A DNA stretch of 64,000 bases from Mycobacterium decipiens (GTDB taxonomy: Bacteria; Actinomycetota; Actinomycetes; Mycobacteriales; Mycobacteriaceae), in NCBI RefSeq assembly GCF_963853665.1, contig NZ_OY970459.1:62001-126000 (forward strand). The letters are read 5' to 3'. Position 1 is the stretch's first letter; each line of letters begins with the position of its first letter. A program made the translations under genes and the position numbers. Shown one piece after another: positions 35,872 through 44,164 of this stretch. The notes under the pieces are model-generated. The model had not been told where the DNA came from. It ran no database searches and saw nothing but the letters and a program-made list of their open reading frames with translations.

Positions 35872-36085
35872 CAGGTGGCGACCTTTCTCAGCAAGCCGTG
35901 CAATCGCGATTCTGCATCGTCAACGTACGGGTAGCGATCGTTGCCGCTGCCGCCGAGGGTTCGGCTGCGGTTCGTTCCGCGTGTGCTAGCGCCACTAGCA
36001 GATCCGATTCGGCTGTAAAGTGCCTGCAAATCTTGCGTTCCTGCGCCCTTGCGGTGCAGCATCGGGCGAGGCCGTGCTCCGGTCC

Positions 36086-36724
36086 CTATTCCTCGCCGAG
36101 GTACGCGGCAGTCGCGCGGTCCGCGCACTGGCGCGCCAGGTCGGCGTCCTCGCCGCCCAAGACGTTGGCCTCATACCAGGCCGCCGACGCCATTCTCATG
36201 AAGCGCCGACCTTCGTCGGTCGCCACCCATTGCTGGCCGAATGATGGATCGATGGACTGGCGGGTACTCAGGTGAAGCGCCAGACCCAGCACCATCGAAT
36301 CCCAACCGATGCCGACCGCACCCGGTCCGTACTGGCGCCACGTTTCGTCGTCGACATGCGCGATGTGCTCGAGCAACAATCGGGCTCGGCCCGATCCCTC
36401 GCCCGAGACGCTCACCTCGATCCAGCTCATGCTGCCGCCGTACTCCCAGGTGGCGGTGAAACTGTTCGGCGGGTCGCACGTCAGGACGGTCCCGTTGGCT
36501 TGGCCCTCCAGCCGGTACCGGCCGCCGACCTTGAGCTCACCGATGATCGGCAGAAACCACCGAGGAATGCGCTCGATGTTGGTCACCGCGTCCCACAGAT
36601 CGTCCGGGTCGGTGGCATAGGACTGGCCGACGGTGACGACGCGTGCCTCGCCCGCCTCCAGCGTGCGGCTGCCGACTGTGCGCCGGACCGCGTTGATCTG
36701 ATAGTCGACATCAACGTCAATCAT
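36086..36724 (-). CDS. SRPBCC (AHSA1-like) domain protein
   Basis: A 212-residue START/SRPBCC-fold protein (VVTVGQSYATDPDDLWDAVT, then IPRWFLPIIGELKVGGRYRL, TCDPPNSFTATWEYGGSMSW). It is the AHSA1-type hydrophobic-cavity family commonly co-encoded with ArsR regulators. It overlaps the upstream ArsR gene by 8 bases, so translation is coupled. The ligand is unknown. The ATG at 36724 is chosen by the ribosome site GGAGCC and by the family start. Confidence 0.88.
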   Translation of the reverse strand: MIDVDVDYQINAVRRTVGSRTLEAGEARVVTVGQSYATDPDDLWDAVTNIERIPRWFLPIIGELKVGGRYRLEGQANGTVLTCDPPNSFTATWEYGGSMSWIEVSVSGEGSGRARLLLEHIAHVDDETWRQYGPGAVGIGWDSMVLGLALHLSTRQSIDPSFGQQWVATDEGRRFMRMASAAWYEANVLGGEDADLARQCADRATAAYLGEE

Positions 36725-37064
36725 GTTGGCTCCTTTGCTCTCTGCGTTGTCGTTTGCCGCGGGCGACTTCGGTCGCCAGCGCACTCAGGTGTGGTGTCCA
36801 AAACCGGCGGAATGTGTCCAGCCAATCGTCGATATCGCGCAGCGGCGCGCTGTTCACGGCGTAGAGCCGGCGCTGCCCGTCGGGGCGGACCGAAGTGAAG
36901 CCGCTGTCCCGCAACACTTTCAGATGCTGGGAGACCGCGGGCTGGGTGATCGCGAACTCCGCCTGGACGGTCGCCCCAATTGCCCCAGCGGAAAGCTCGC
37001 CGTCGGCGAGCAGTTCGAGGATACGGCGGCGCACTGGATCGCCCAGGACGTCGAATGCGTGCAC
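36717..37064 (-). CDS. ArsR-family repressor
   Basis: A 115-residue winged-helix regulator (VLGDPVRRRILELLADGELS, then ITQPAVSQHLKVLRDSGFTS, VRPDGQRRLYAV). There are no metal-binding cysteines, as is usual for ArsR proteins paired with SRPBCC genes. The start is GTG 37064. A perfect palindrome lies 24-35 bp upstream. It is divergent from a second ArsR/SRPBCC pair 100 bp away. Confidence 0.92.
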   Translation of the reverse strand: MHAFDVLGDPVRRRILELLADGELSAGAIGATVQAEFAITQPAVSQHLKVLRDSGFTSVRPDGQRRLYAVNSAPLRDIDDWLDTFRRFWTPHLSALATEVARGKRQRREQRSQHD

Positions 37065-37087
37065 GATTCGCCACTATAAAAGCAGCC

Positions 37088-37099
37088 ACTTATATAAGT
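37088..37099. promoter_or_regulatory. Palindromic operator for the minus-strand ArsR gene
   Basis: ACTTATATAAGT is a perfect 12-bp palindrome 24 bp upstream of the ArsR GTG. Its size and position fit autoregulation. Confidence 0.55.
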
Positions 37100-37163
37100 C
37101 AAGGCTTCATCATCTTTACCGGCGATCCCATTGGGCGCTTGATCGCGATAGCCCGAGCCCGTA

Positions 37164-37514
37164 ATGTACAACCAAATGGTTGTAGAAAATGTGTTGAGCA
37201 AGCGACGGACCGACCGGGTCCTCCATGCCCTGGCGGACGCCACGCGGCGGGACATCGTCGCGACGGTGCTGGTCAAGGAGCATTCGGTCTCGGCGTTGGC
37301 TCGGCAGTACCCGATGAGCTTCGCTGCGGTGCAAAAGCACGTGGCCGTCCTCGAACGATGCGGACTGGTCAGCAAGCACCGGCGCGGCCGCGAGTCCCTG
37401 GTGCACGGCGTCATCGACCAGGTGCGTGACGCACAGCGAGCGCTCGACGATCTCGAACAGCTCTGGCGCCACCGCGTCGCACAGATGGACCAGATCCTCG
37501 CCGAGGATTGCTGA
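37164..37514 (+). CDS. ArsR-family repressor
   Basis: A 116-residue winged-helix repressor (RVLHALADATRRDIVATVLV, then YPMSFAAVQKHVAVLERCGL, VSKHRRGRES). The start may be ATG 37164 or ATG 37176 (MVVENVLSKRR), since the dyad TACAACCA-AA-TGGTTGTA overlaps the first codons. The SRPBCC partner follows 16 bp downstream. Confidence 0.92.
   Translation: MYNQMVVENVLSKRRTDRVLHALADATRRDIVATVLVKEHSVSALARQYPMSFAAVQKHVAVLERCGLVSKHRRGRESLVHGVIDQVRDAQRALDDLEQLWRHRVAQMDQILAEDC
37167..37184. promoter_or_regulatory. Dyad operator at the plus-strand ArsR start
   Basis: TACAACCA-AA-TGGTTGTA has perfect 8-bp arms and overlaps codons 2-7 of the ArsR gene if ATG 37164 is used. This motif type (ACAACCA/TGGTTGT) is common upstream of ArsR/AHSA1 pairs in actinobacteria. 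Confidence 0.65.
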
Positions 37515-37530
37515 ACCGAGGAGGAGACCC

Positions 37531-38025
37531 ATGCCTATCACCCGTATTGACAAGAGTCTCGACGCCCACACGATGACGGTCGTCGCCGACTACGACGCCC
37601 CGGTCGAGCGCGTCTGGCAGCTCTACGCCGACCCCAGGCAGCTCGAGCGGTTCTGGGGTCCGCCGACGTGGCCGGCCACCGTTGTCGACCACGATCTTCG
37701 TCCCGGTGGTCGGGTCAGCTACTTCATGAGCGGACCCGACGGCCAGAAGTCGGCCGGCTACTGGGACGTGCTCGAGGTCGACGCGCCGAGTCGGTTCGTC
37801 GTCGACGATGGTTTCGCCGACGAGAGTGGTCAACCGAATCCGAACATGCCCACCACCCGCATGGAACTGAGCCTTGTCACGCGCGCCGACGGCGGCACCA
37901 CCATGACCGTGGTCTCGACCTTCGCGTCGACGGATGCGATGAACCAGATGCTCGAGATGGGCATGGAGGACGGCATGCGGGAGGCGATGGGCCAAATCGA
38001 CGATGTGCTGGCCGGGATCACCTGA
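37531..38025 (+). CDS. SRPBCC (AHSA1-like) domain protein
   Basis: A 164-residue SRPBCC protein (TMTVVADYDAPVERVWQLYA, then ERFWGPPTWPATVVDHDLRP, GGRVSYFMSGPDG). This ArsR-linked AHSA1 family has a conserved RFWGPPTWPATV signature. AGGAGGAGA precedes the ATG. It is co-transcribed with the ArsR gene upstream. Confidence 0.92.
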   Translation: MPITRIDKSLDAHTMTVVADYDAPVERVWQLYADPRQLERFWGPPTWPATVVDHDLRPGGRVSYFMSGPDGQKSAGYWDVLEVDAPSRFVVDDGFADESGQPNPNMPTTRMELSLVTRADGGTTMTVVSTFASTDAMNQMLEMGMEDGMREAMGQIDDVLAGIT

Positions 38026-38082
38026 GCGCCTGGCTATCTCGCGCTTCGGCCTCGCATCCACTCGGCCATAGGCAAGGAAATC

Positions 38083-38757
38083 GTGCATGACACATTGAAA
38101 GCGGTCACGGCAAGCCTGCTCGGATTCGCATATTTCGGCGTGCTGCTGTTCCTGCCGGCGGGCACGTTCGATTACTGGCAGGCATGGGTTTTCATCGCGG
38201 TATTCGTACTCGTCACTGTCGTGCCCGGCATCTACTGGGCGATGCGGAGACCCGAAGTGCTGCGTCGGCGGATGAATGCGGGCCCCATGGCAGAGACTCG
38301 GCCCGCGCAGAAAATCGTTGTCTCTTGCCTCTATCTGTGCCTGACGGCGTGGCTGGTGGTCTGCGCACTCGACCACCGGTTCGGCTGGTCGAACGTGCCG
38401 ACCGCCGTCGTCCTCGTCGGCATTGTGCTGGTGGCGGTCGGCCTTTGCATCACAATGCTGGTCGTCCAACAAAACAGTTTCGCCGCGGCCAATATCACGG
38501 TAGCAGCGGACCAGCCACTGGTGTCCACGGGACTGTACGGATTCGTCAGGCACCCAATGTATTTCGGAGCGCTGATGATGATGATTGGTATGCCTCTTGC
38601 GCTCGATTCGTATTGGGGACTGCTGTTCATCATCCCGAGCGTGATCATCCTGGTCGTACGCATCCTCGACGAGGAGAAGGCGCTCCAGCAAGAGTTGGCC
38701 GGCTACCGCGAATACACCCAGAAGGTGCACCATCGGCTGGTGCCCGGAATTTGGTGA
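38083..38757 (+). CDS. Isoprenylcysteine carboxylmethyltransferase/PEMT-like membrane protein
   Basis: A 224-residue protein with about five membrane helices. The C-terminal motif GLYGFVRHPMYFGALMMMIG and EEKALQQELAGYREYTQKVH then HRLVPGIW is the ICMT/phospholipid methyltransferase signature (RHPxY and EExxL). It probably methylates a lipid or a small hydrophobic substrate with SAM. It starts at GTG after AAGGAAAT. It follows the ArsR/SRPBCC pair by 57 bp and may be in that operon. Confidence 0.85.
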   Translation: MHDTLKAVTASLLGFAYFGVLLFLPAGTFDYWQAWVFIAVFVLVTVVPGIYWAMRRPEVLRRRMNAGPMAETRPAQKIVVSCLYLCLTAWLVVCALDHRFGWSNVPTAVVLVGIVLVAVGLCITMLVVQQNSFAAANITVAADQPLVSTGLYGFVRHPMYFGALMMMIGMPLALDSYWGLLFIIPSVIILVVRILDEEKALQQELAGYREYTQKVHHRLVPGIW

Positions 38758-38964
38758 CGGCCACTCGTCCGGTGGCGGCACCAACGCCGACGTCGAGGCG
38801 GTCCGGGTAACGGTTCGGGCACGTTTCAGTTGTCCCGCGACACGTCATGCGGCACCGCGGTTCACGTCGCTGAACAATGCGGGACATGACGCGATTTGGA
38901 CGGTGCCGGCCCGCAGGGCCCGGCTGCGCCGGGCTCGGAACCGTCACGAGGCGGGAGCCCGACG

Positions 38965-40419
38965 TTGGCGCGTGAGATCTCCCGCCAGCGGCTCTTGCGG
39001 GGCGCCGCCGGAGCGCTGGCCGCCGGCGCAGTTTTTGGATCGGTCCGAGTCGGCTCGATCCGGGCGACCGCGGCTCCGAATGCCTCCGGCTGGGAGGGAC
39101 TTTCTGCCGCCCTGGGTGGGCGAGTGTTGAGACCGGACGACGGTTCTCAATTCGCAGCGGCCAAGCAGGTTTTCAACACCAACTACAACGGCTTGACGCC
39201 GGCGGTGATCGTTACCCCGACATCGCCGGCGGACGTGCAGAAGGCAATCACATTCGCCGCTGCCAACAACCTCAAAGTCGCTCCCCGCAGTGGTGGGCAC
39301 TCCTATGTGGGGGCTTCCACGGCGAACGGCACCATGGTGCTCGACCTGCGTCAGCTGCCCGGGGAAATCAAATACGACAACGCCACCGGGCAGGTCACCG
39401 TGACGCCCGCCACCGGGCTGTATGCGATCCACCAGGCGCTGGCCGATGTCGGCCGCGGCATCCCGACGGGCACTTGCCCGACGGTCGGTGCGGCGGGGCA
39501 CGCCCTGGGCGGCGGGCTGGGCGCCAATTCCCGGCACGCCGGCCTGCTCGCGGACCAGTTGAGGTCGGCGACGGTGGTGTTGCCCAGTGGCCAGGCGGTC
39601 ACCGCGTCGGCCAGCGACCACCCGGACCTGTTCTGGGCGTTGCGCGGCGGCGGTGGCGGAAACTTCGGGGTGACAACCTCGTTGACCTTTGCCACGTTCC
39701 CCACCACAGACCTCGACGTCGTGAACCTCAATTTCCCGCCGGAGTCGTTCGCTCAGGTCCTGCTCGGTTGGCAGAACTGGCTGCGCAGGGCCGACCGAAG
39801 CAGCTGGGCACTGGCAGATGCCACCGTCGACCCGCTGGGTACGCACTGTCGTATCCTTGCGACCTGCCCGACCGGGTCGGGTAGCAGCGTGGCCAGCGCC
39901 ATCATTTCAGCCGTCGGAACGCAACCGACGGGCACCGAGAACCACACGTTCAACTATTTGGACCTGGTGAGGTATTTGGCGGTCGGGAACCTCAACCCGT
40001 CGCCGCTCGGGTATGTCGGCGGATCCGATGTGCTGCCCACCATCAACGCGGCCACCGCCGCGGCGATCGCCTCGGCGGTCGACGCCTTCCCGCGTGGGGC
40101 GGGTCGCATGTTGGCGATCATGCACGCGCTCGACGGCGCCCTCGCCACCGTCGCACCGGGGGCCACAGCCTTTCCGTGGCGTAGGCAGTCCGCGCTGGTG
40201 CAGTGGTACGTCGAGACCTCCGGTTCCCCGTCGGCGGCGACCAGCTGGCTCAACACCGCGCACCAAGCGGTGCGACCGCACTCGGTCGGCGGCTATGTGA
40301 ACTATCTCGAGGCGAACCAGCCGCCATCGCGCTACTTCGGTCCGAACCTATCCAAGCTGAGCGCCATCCGGCAGAAGTATGATCCCGGCCGGGTCATGTT
40401 CTCGGGGCTGAGTTTTTAG
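38965..40419 (+). CDS. Secreted berberine-bridge-type FAD oxidoreductase (Rv0063-like)
   Basis: A flavoenzyme of about 484 residues. The N-terminus (AREISRQRLLRGAAGALAAG) is an export signal with a Tat-like SRQxxLRG pattern that lacks the second Arg. Covalent FAD sites are visible: the histidine in RSGGHSYVGAS and the cysteine in PTGTCPTVGAAGHALGGGLG, the pair used for bicovalent flavin. RQKYDPGRVMFSGLSF is the BBE C-terminus. It oxidises an unknown sugar or alcohol. The TTG at 38965 after GAGGCGGG is preferred; a TTG at 38896 would add 23 residues of poor signal character. Confidence 0.88.
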   Translation: MAREISRQRLLRGAAGALAAGAVFGSVRVGSIRATAAPNASGWEGLSAALGGRVLRPDDGSQFAAAKQVFNTNYNGLTPAVIVTPTSPADVQKAITFAAANNLKVAPRSGGHSYVGASTANGTMVLDLRQLPGEIKYDNATGQVTVTPATGLYAIHQALADVGRGIPTGTCPTVGAAGHALGGGLGANSRHAGLLADQLRSATVVLPSGQAVTASASDHPDLFWALRGGGGGNFGVTTSLTFATFPTTDLDVVNLNFPPESFAQVLLGWQNWLRRADRSSWALADATVDPLGTHCRILATCPTGSGSSVASAIISAVGTQPTGTENHTFNYLDLVRYLAVGNLNPSPLGYVGGSDVLPTINAATAAAIASAVDAFPRGAGRMLAIMHALDGALATVAPGATAFPWRRQSALVQWYVETSGSPSAATSWLNTAHQAVRPHSVGGYVNYLEANQPPSRYFGPNLSKLSAIRQKYDPGRVMFSGLSF

Positions 40420-40462
40420 CCGCCGGGTGTGGCACGGCCCCGGGACTGTTCGCGCGGCGGCC

Positions 40463-40981
40463 TCACCCGCGGTCGAAGAGGCCGAAGTTCGCCAGGGCTG
40501 TGCGTACCGGCTCGACGCCGTAACCTTCCACGGTGCACATTAGCGCCGCCCGCCACGCCGCCAGCCAAAGTCGCGCCGAGGTGCCATCGCAGACCAGTAC
40601 CGTGGCGACCGCCGTTTCGATCAGATCATCACGCCCGGCGGGCACCGGCGCGCCGACCAGACGAGCACGACCGGTGCCGACGACATAGTCGAAGCCAACC
40701 AGCAACGCCGCCCGCACCGCCACCGCCGGGGGATCGTCCGCGCGAGCCGCCAGCGCGCCCGCGATCCGGTCGACGGTCCTGCGCTCCGTTTCGAGCCGGA
40801 CGATTTCGTACAGCCCGAGTTTGGTTTCGAAGTGGTGATAAAGCGTCCCGGTCGTGACATCGGCCGCCGTACATAGCGCGACAACGTTTACCTCCTCGAA
40901 CGGCTGCGCGCTGAACGCGTCGAGAGCGCGAAGTACGAGGCGTCCCTTCGCCGAGCGCTCCGTCGGGATCCACTCCGGCAT
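40463..40981 (-). CDS. TetR-family repressor
   Basis: A 172-residue TetR regulator with helix-turn-helix CTAADVTTGTLYHHFETKLG (about residues 37-56) and a divergent ligand domain. It is divergent from the glyoxalase-type gene. A perfect dyad lies between them. The ligand is unknown. Confidence 0.92.
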   Translation of the reverse strand: MPEWIPTERSAKGRLVLRALDAFSAQPFEEVNVVALCTAADVTTGTLYHHFETKLGLYEIVRLETERRTVDRIAGALAARADDPPAVAVRAALLVGFDYVVGTGRARLVGAPVPAGRDDLIETAVATVLVCDGTSARLWLAAWRAALMCTVEGYGVEPVRTALANFGLFDRG

Positions 40982-41010
40982 GCCGCTAGCATAACCTGTT
41001 GCTCTGATTC

Positions 41011-41025
41011 CATAATTGGATTATG
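41011..41025. promoter_or_regulatory. TetR operator in divergent promoter
   Basis: CATAAT-TGG-ATTATG is a perfect inverted repeat 30 bp from the TetR start and 9 bp from the glyoxalase-type ATG. It could control both genes. Confidence 0.6.
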
Positions 41026-41033
41026 TTCGAGTC

Positions 41034-41387
41034 ATGACCACGTTGGGGTTCCTCTACCTCCCCGTTCCCGAGCTCGGGTCCGCGCTGGCGTTCTATCGCG
41101 ACACTTTGGGCTGGACCGAGGCTTGGCGCGAGGGCGACCACACCGTTGCGCTCGCCCTACCCGGCACCGAGGTGCAGCTCATGGTCGACGTCGACACCGA
41201 ACGCATTGGCAGACCGGGGCCCATGCTTGTCGTCGACGACGCGCGGGCGTGGATCGCAAAGCGAAGCCACGAACTGGCCGTGTGGCTCGAACCGATCGAG
41301 ATCCCGGGCGGATGGTGGGCCGGGTTCGAAGATTTGCACGGCAATGCGGTTTACGTCCTCGATCAATCCACCGCCGACCAGGGATAG
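41034..41387 (+). CDS. Glyoxalase/bleomycin-resistance/dioxygenase (VOC) protein
   Basis: A 117-residue VOC-fold protein (FLYLPVPELGSALAFYRDTL, then GWTEAWREGDHTVALALPGT, WAGFEDLHGNAVYVLDQ). The terminal Asp-Leu-x-Gly-Asn motif is typical. It may bind a small toxic compound. The ATG at 41034 is preferred over the 6-codon extension that overlaps the operator. It is likely repressed by the divergent TetR. Confidence 0.88.
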   Translation: MTTLGFLYLPVPELGSALAFYRDTLGWTEAWREGDHTVALALPGTEVQLMVDVDTERIGRPGPMLVVDDARAWIAKRSHELAVWLEPIEIPGGWWAGFEDLHGNAVYVLDQSTADQG

Positions 41388-41417
41388 TGCGCTACCCGGA
41401 CGACAGTGCGTTGGCCC

Positions 41418-41681
41418 TTATCCGCCGGTGCGCTCGCGGTGCGTGCACCCCGGCCAGCAGCAGGGCCGGCGCTGGCCCTGCTCGAGTTCCTCCTGAGTCC
41501 GGCGGATGCGGCGCTGTCGGGTCGTTTCCTGCTTGGCATCCTCGACCCAACAGATGAACTCGTTACGCGCCAACGGTGTGATGTCCTTCCAGGCAGCGAG
41601 TGCCGCCGGGTTGGCGATCAGCGACTCGCGCAAGTCTGCGGGCAGCTTGTGGACAACCCCACCCGGGAGTCGCTGGCTCAT
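41418..41681 (-). CDS. YdeI/OmpD-associated-like small protein
   Basis: An 87-residue protein (LPADLRESLIANPAALAAWK, then DITPLARNEFICWVEDAKQE, TTRQRRIRRTQEELEQG). This is the C-terminal-type domain of the YdeI/OmpD-associated family, which includes short free-standing mycobacterial members. Function is unknown. The tail PCCWPGCTHRE has three cysteines that could bind metal. Confidence 0.82.
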   Translation of the reverse strand: MSQRLPGGVVHKLPADLRESLIANPAALAAWKDITPLARNEFICWVEDAKQETTRQRRIRRTQEELEQGQRRPCCWPGCTHRERTGG

Positions 41682-41907
41682 GGCACCAGGGTAGCCATTT
41701 GCCCAAAGGCGAGCGGTTCCGGGATGGGATGCACTCTGACGCTTTGTCGGGCAACGAGACTACGTAGCGCGGCCCAGCCCAAATACATTTCTCCGTAATG
41801 TAATTTGGGCACGCTTCCGGACGCTTGGCGGTAGCTGGGCATGCCTTTCGGCAAGACAGCCGCGGAATGCCCGCGACACCAATCGGTTCGAATCCTTCTT
41901 AGCGACA

Positions 41908-43242
41908 ATGAAAGTCAAATTCGGCGACGCCGTCGTCGAATCAGGATATTCACAGCCTCCATTGGTGCGCCGAGGTTTACGATTGACCTGCACACCACCG
42001 AAACCGCAAACAGTGCAGGGGAATACAACAATGGGTGCAATCACAGCTTCCGGCGTGGCCCTCACCACCGCCTATTCGGCGGGTATGAGTTTCGCGTCGG
42101 GTGAGTGGCAGACCGGCATAACTCAGACGGTCGGCGCCGTTGGGTACGGTGCGTTCGCATATGGCCAATACAAGGCCGAAAGCGCGGCCTTCAAATCGCA
42201 GACGGTGTTCCTCGACACGGGAATAGTGCTCACCACCATGGTGGACCTACTGTTTGGCGGCGCGTCGAATAAGGGGCAAGGCTACTCGATCGGTTCGAAG
42301 AGCTTCGAACTCGCCAACCGAACCCTGGCGGATGCCGTTGTGGACTCCAGCAGCTGGACGGGATCCGCCGCCGACGCGTACGGCGCGCGGAACAGCGATC
42401 AGATGACTCGGACCACCACCATGGCCACCCTTGATTCGCAGATCGCGAGCATACTGGCGAAGCAGGCTCGACAGATCAAAGCGAAGAAGACTCAGCTGGC
42501 GCGGGCGAAGATGAGCCTGGTCGCAGCCGTGCCGGTCGCCATGAGTCTCCGGTTGATTCAACCTGGCGGCGAGGCAATTTCGGTGGCGTTCGAGCTCGCC
42601 GTCTTCACCGCTGCGATGGCGGTTGTTGAGCGAGCGCTTGGATTCATGCTGGCGGATGCGAGCGACAACCGGCGTGCGGTACTAGACGTCCGGCACCAGT
42701 ACTGTGCGGTCGCTGCCGCGACGGCGCAGCCCGGTGGCACAGCGCCCAAGCCGTCACCTCGTGCGGCCCCGGCCTTGACGACCACCGTTGCTGGGGTTCC
42801 CGAGGCGTCGGGGGTGTCCTCCACCGCACCGGACGACGACGCCGTTGCGCTGGCAAACATCGCAACCGGGAGCGTCGGCGCGCAGGCGGGATCCGCATCG
42901 CCGGTGACGGACCCGCAAGGGCCCGCGAACGCGCCGGGGACCACGCGCGGACCCGCGGGCGGGTCGACGGACGCACCGGCTACCGTGCCCAGGCTAAACG
43001 ATTGGGCGGCCCAATCCTCCGGGCGCACCGCAACTTCCGCGCAGCGGAAAGCCGAGGCGGCCCAGCGGCCCACGCGTCCGGCGCACGCCGACGAGCGGGG
43101 CCGTGCCGCGGAGCGCACCGGCGCCGACGACGCCAAAGGAGCGGCCGCGGGCGCGCGCGACGGGGAGCGCGCACCGATCGGTGGCGCAACGGGCGGCGCT
43201 GAACAGGAGCGGGAGCCGAACCCGGTACAGCGTAGCTTGTGA
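41908..43242 (+). CDS. EspA/EspE-family ESX-1 secretion-associated protein
   Basis: A protein of up to 444 residues. Residues about 120-260 resemble the EspA/EspE fold: SSSWTGSAADAYGARNSDQM has the WxG turn with a following YxxxN/D, and VAFELAVFTAAMAVVERALG is the hydrophobic hairpin. The tail is Ala/Pro/Gly-rich and ends with ERAPIGG, a motif shared with EspA/EspE. Such proteins are exported by ESX-1 together with EspC/F-like partners. The start is ATG 41908 or ATG 42031 (MGAITASGVAL). It is the first of three plus-strand esp genes. Confidence 0.78.
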   Translation: MKVKFGDAVVESGYSQPPLVRRGLRLTCTPPKPQTVQGNTTMGAITASGVALTTAYSAGMSFASGEWQTGITQTVGAVGYGAFAYGQYKAESAAFKSQTVFLDTGIVLTTMVDLLFGGASNKGQGYSIGSKSFELANRTLADAVVDSSSWTGSAADAYGARNSDQMTRTTTMATLDSQIASILAKQARQIKAKKTQLARAKMSLVAAVPVAMSLRLIQPGGEAISVAFELAVFTAAMAVVERALGFMLADASDNRRAVLDVRHQYCAVAAATAQPGGTAPKPSPRAAPALTTTVAGVPEASGVSSTAPDDDAVALANIATGSVGAQAGSASPVTDPQGPANAPGTTRGPAGGSTDAPATVPRLNDWAAQSSGRTATSAQRKAEAAQRPTRPAHADERGRAAERTGADDAKGAAAGARDGERAPIGGATGGAEQEREPNPVQRSL

Positions 43243-43303
43243 CGTCGGTCGCACGTCAAAGCCGATGTCCGGTAAAGAAATTCAGCATTGAGGAGGCAAG
43301 CCC

Positions 43304-43618
43304 ATGGCGGATCTGATGGCGAATTCCGGGTACTTGACCGGCCTGGCCGATCAGCAAGACCAAGCCGCTGGCGAGATCGATGCCGCGACCGCAGCGGCCG
43401 ACAACGCCGCCGCTGCGCTGTGGGCTGATCATGGTCCAGTATGCGGAGAATGCATCACCGCCCTGCAAGCGACGGAGAAGGACCGGGCAAGTGCCGGCAC
43501 CAACCTAGCCGGATTCTCCAGCTACCTCGCCAAAAGCCTGCGTGTTGCTGGGACGAAATTCGACAGCACCGACAAAAGCGCGCGCGAGAGTCTCGACCGC
43601 CAAGTGGTTGGCGGCTGA
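43304..43618 (+). CDS. EspC/EspF-family protein
   Basis: A 104-residue helical hairpin (LTGLADQQDQAAGEIDAATA, then HGPVCGECITALQATEKDRA, FSSYLAKSLRVAGTKFDSTD). The HGPxC turn and AKSLRVAA-like helix match EspC better than EspF. In EspC the C-terminal export signal is YxxxD/E; here it reads FDSTD, Phe for Tyr. GAGGAGG precedes the ATG. It is the expected co-secretion partner of the upstream EspA/E-like protein. Confidence 0.82.
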   Translation: MADLMANSGYLTGLADQQDQAAGEIDAATAAADNAAAALWADHGPVCGECITALQATEKDRASAGTNLAGFSSYLAKSLRVAGTKFDSTDKSARESLDRQVVGG

Positions 43619-43620
43619 TC

Positions 43621-44136
43621 ATGCCCGGCGACGACGCCGATCTATTCGCGGCCCTGGATTTCGGCGATGAGCTCGGTAACAATGGCTGTGCCGCAACGGA
43701 CTTCGTCGAGGACACTGGAGCCGAGTTGGCCGCCCTCGACGCGCTGAATCAGGACACGAGCGCGGACGACGAGGACCTCAGCGATGCGGACGGATCCGGT
43801 GGCTGGCAGCTGACCACATTGACCAACCCAGCTGAGACCGTGTCGGTGACGGCGAGTATGGACGGACAGATCCGCGGGGTCGAGTTGTCGGCGAACGTCG
43901 CGACGATGACTGAATCGGAACTCGCCGAAGAGGTACTTGTCGTCGCGGACCTGACTCGGCAACGGGCGCTATCGGCGCAGCACGCCTTGCTGGCCCGATC
44001 CCTTCGCGCAATAGGAGCCGACGACGAGGCCATCCGCGACCTGCTGGACAACGGCATGGGCCTGCCCTCGCCGGAACAGGCCGCCGAAGCGCAGGCACAT
44101 GTGTTCGTCACCCGATACATCAGCCACACTGACTGA
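43621..44136 (+). CDS. EspD/EspH-family protein
   Basis: A 171-residue acidic protein. The core ETVSVTASMDGQIRGVELSA then NVATMTESELAEEVLVVADL and the C-terminal GLPSPEQAAEAQAHVFVTRY closely follow EspD and EspH. These are YbaB-like chaperones that stabilise EspA/C or EspE/F. It starts 3 bases after the espC/F-like stop. No espG gene is present, which matches the espA-espC-espD arrangement more than espE-F-G-H. Confidence 0.85.
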   Translation: MPGDDADLFAALDFGDELGNNGCAATDFVEDTGAELAALDALNQDTSADDEDLSDADGSGGWQLTTLTNPAETVSVTASMDGQIRGVELSANVATMTESELAEEVLVVADLTRQRALSAQHALLARSLRAIGADDEAIRDLLDNGMGLPSPEQAAEAQAHVFVTRYISHTD

Positions 44137-44138
44137 CC

Positions 44139-44164
44139 GATCATCCGGTCATACCGGCGTGATC
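44139..44164. terminator. Possible bidirectional terminator between espD/H- and espK-like genes
   Basis: GATCA-t-CCGG-tcata-CCGG-cg-TGATC forms a bulged hairpin in the 26-bp gap between the convergent genes. The stem is 9 bp with a small bulge. Confidence 0.35.
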
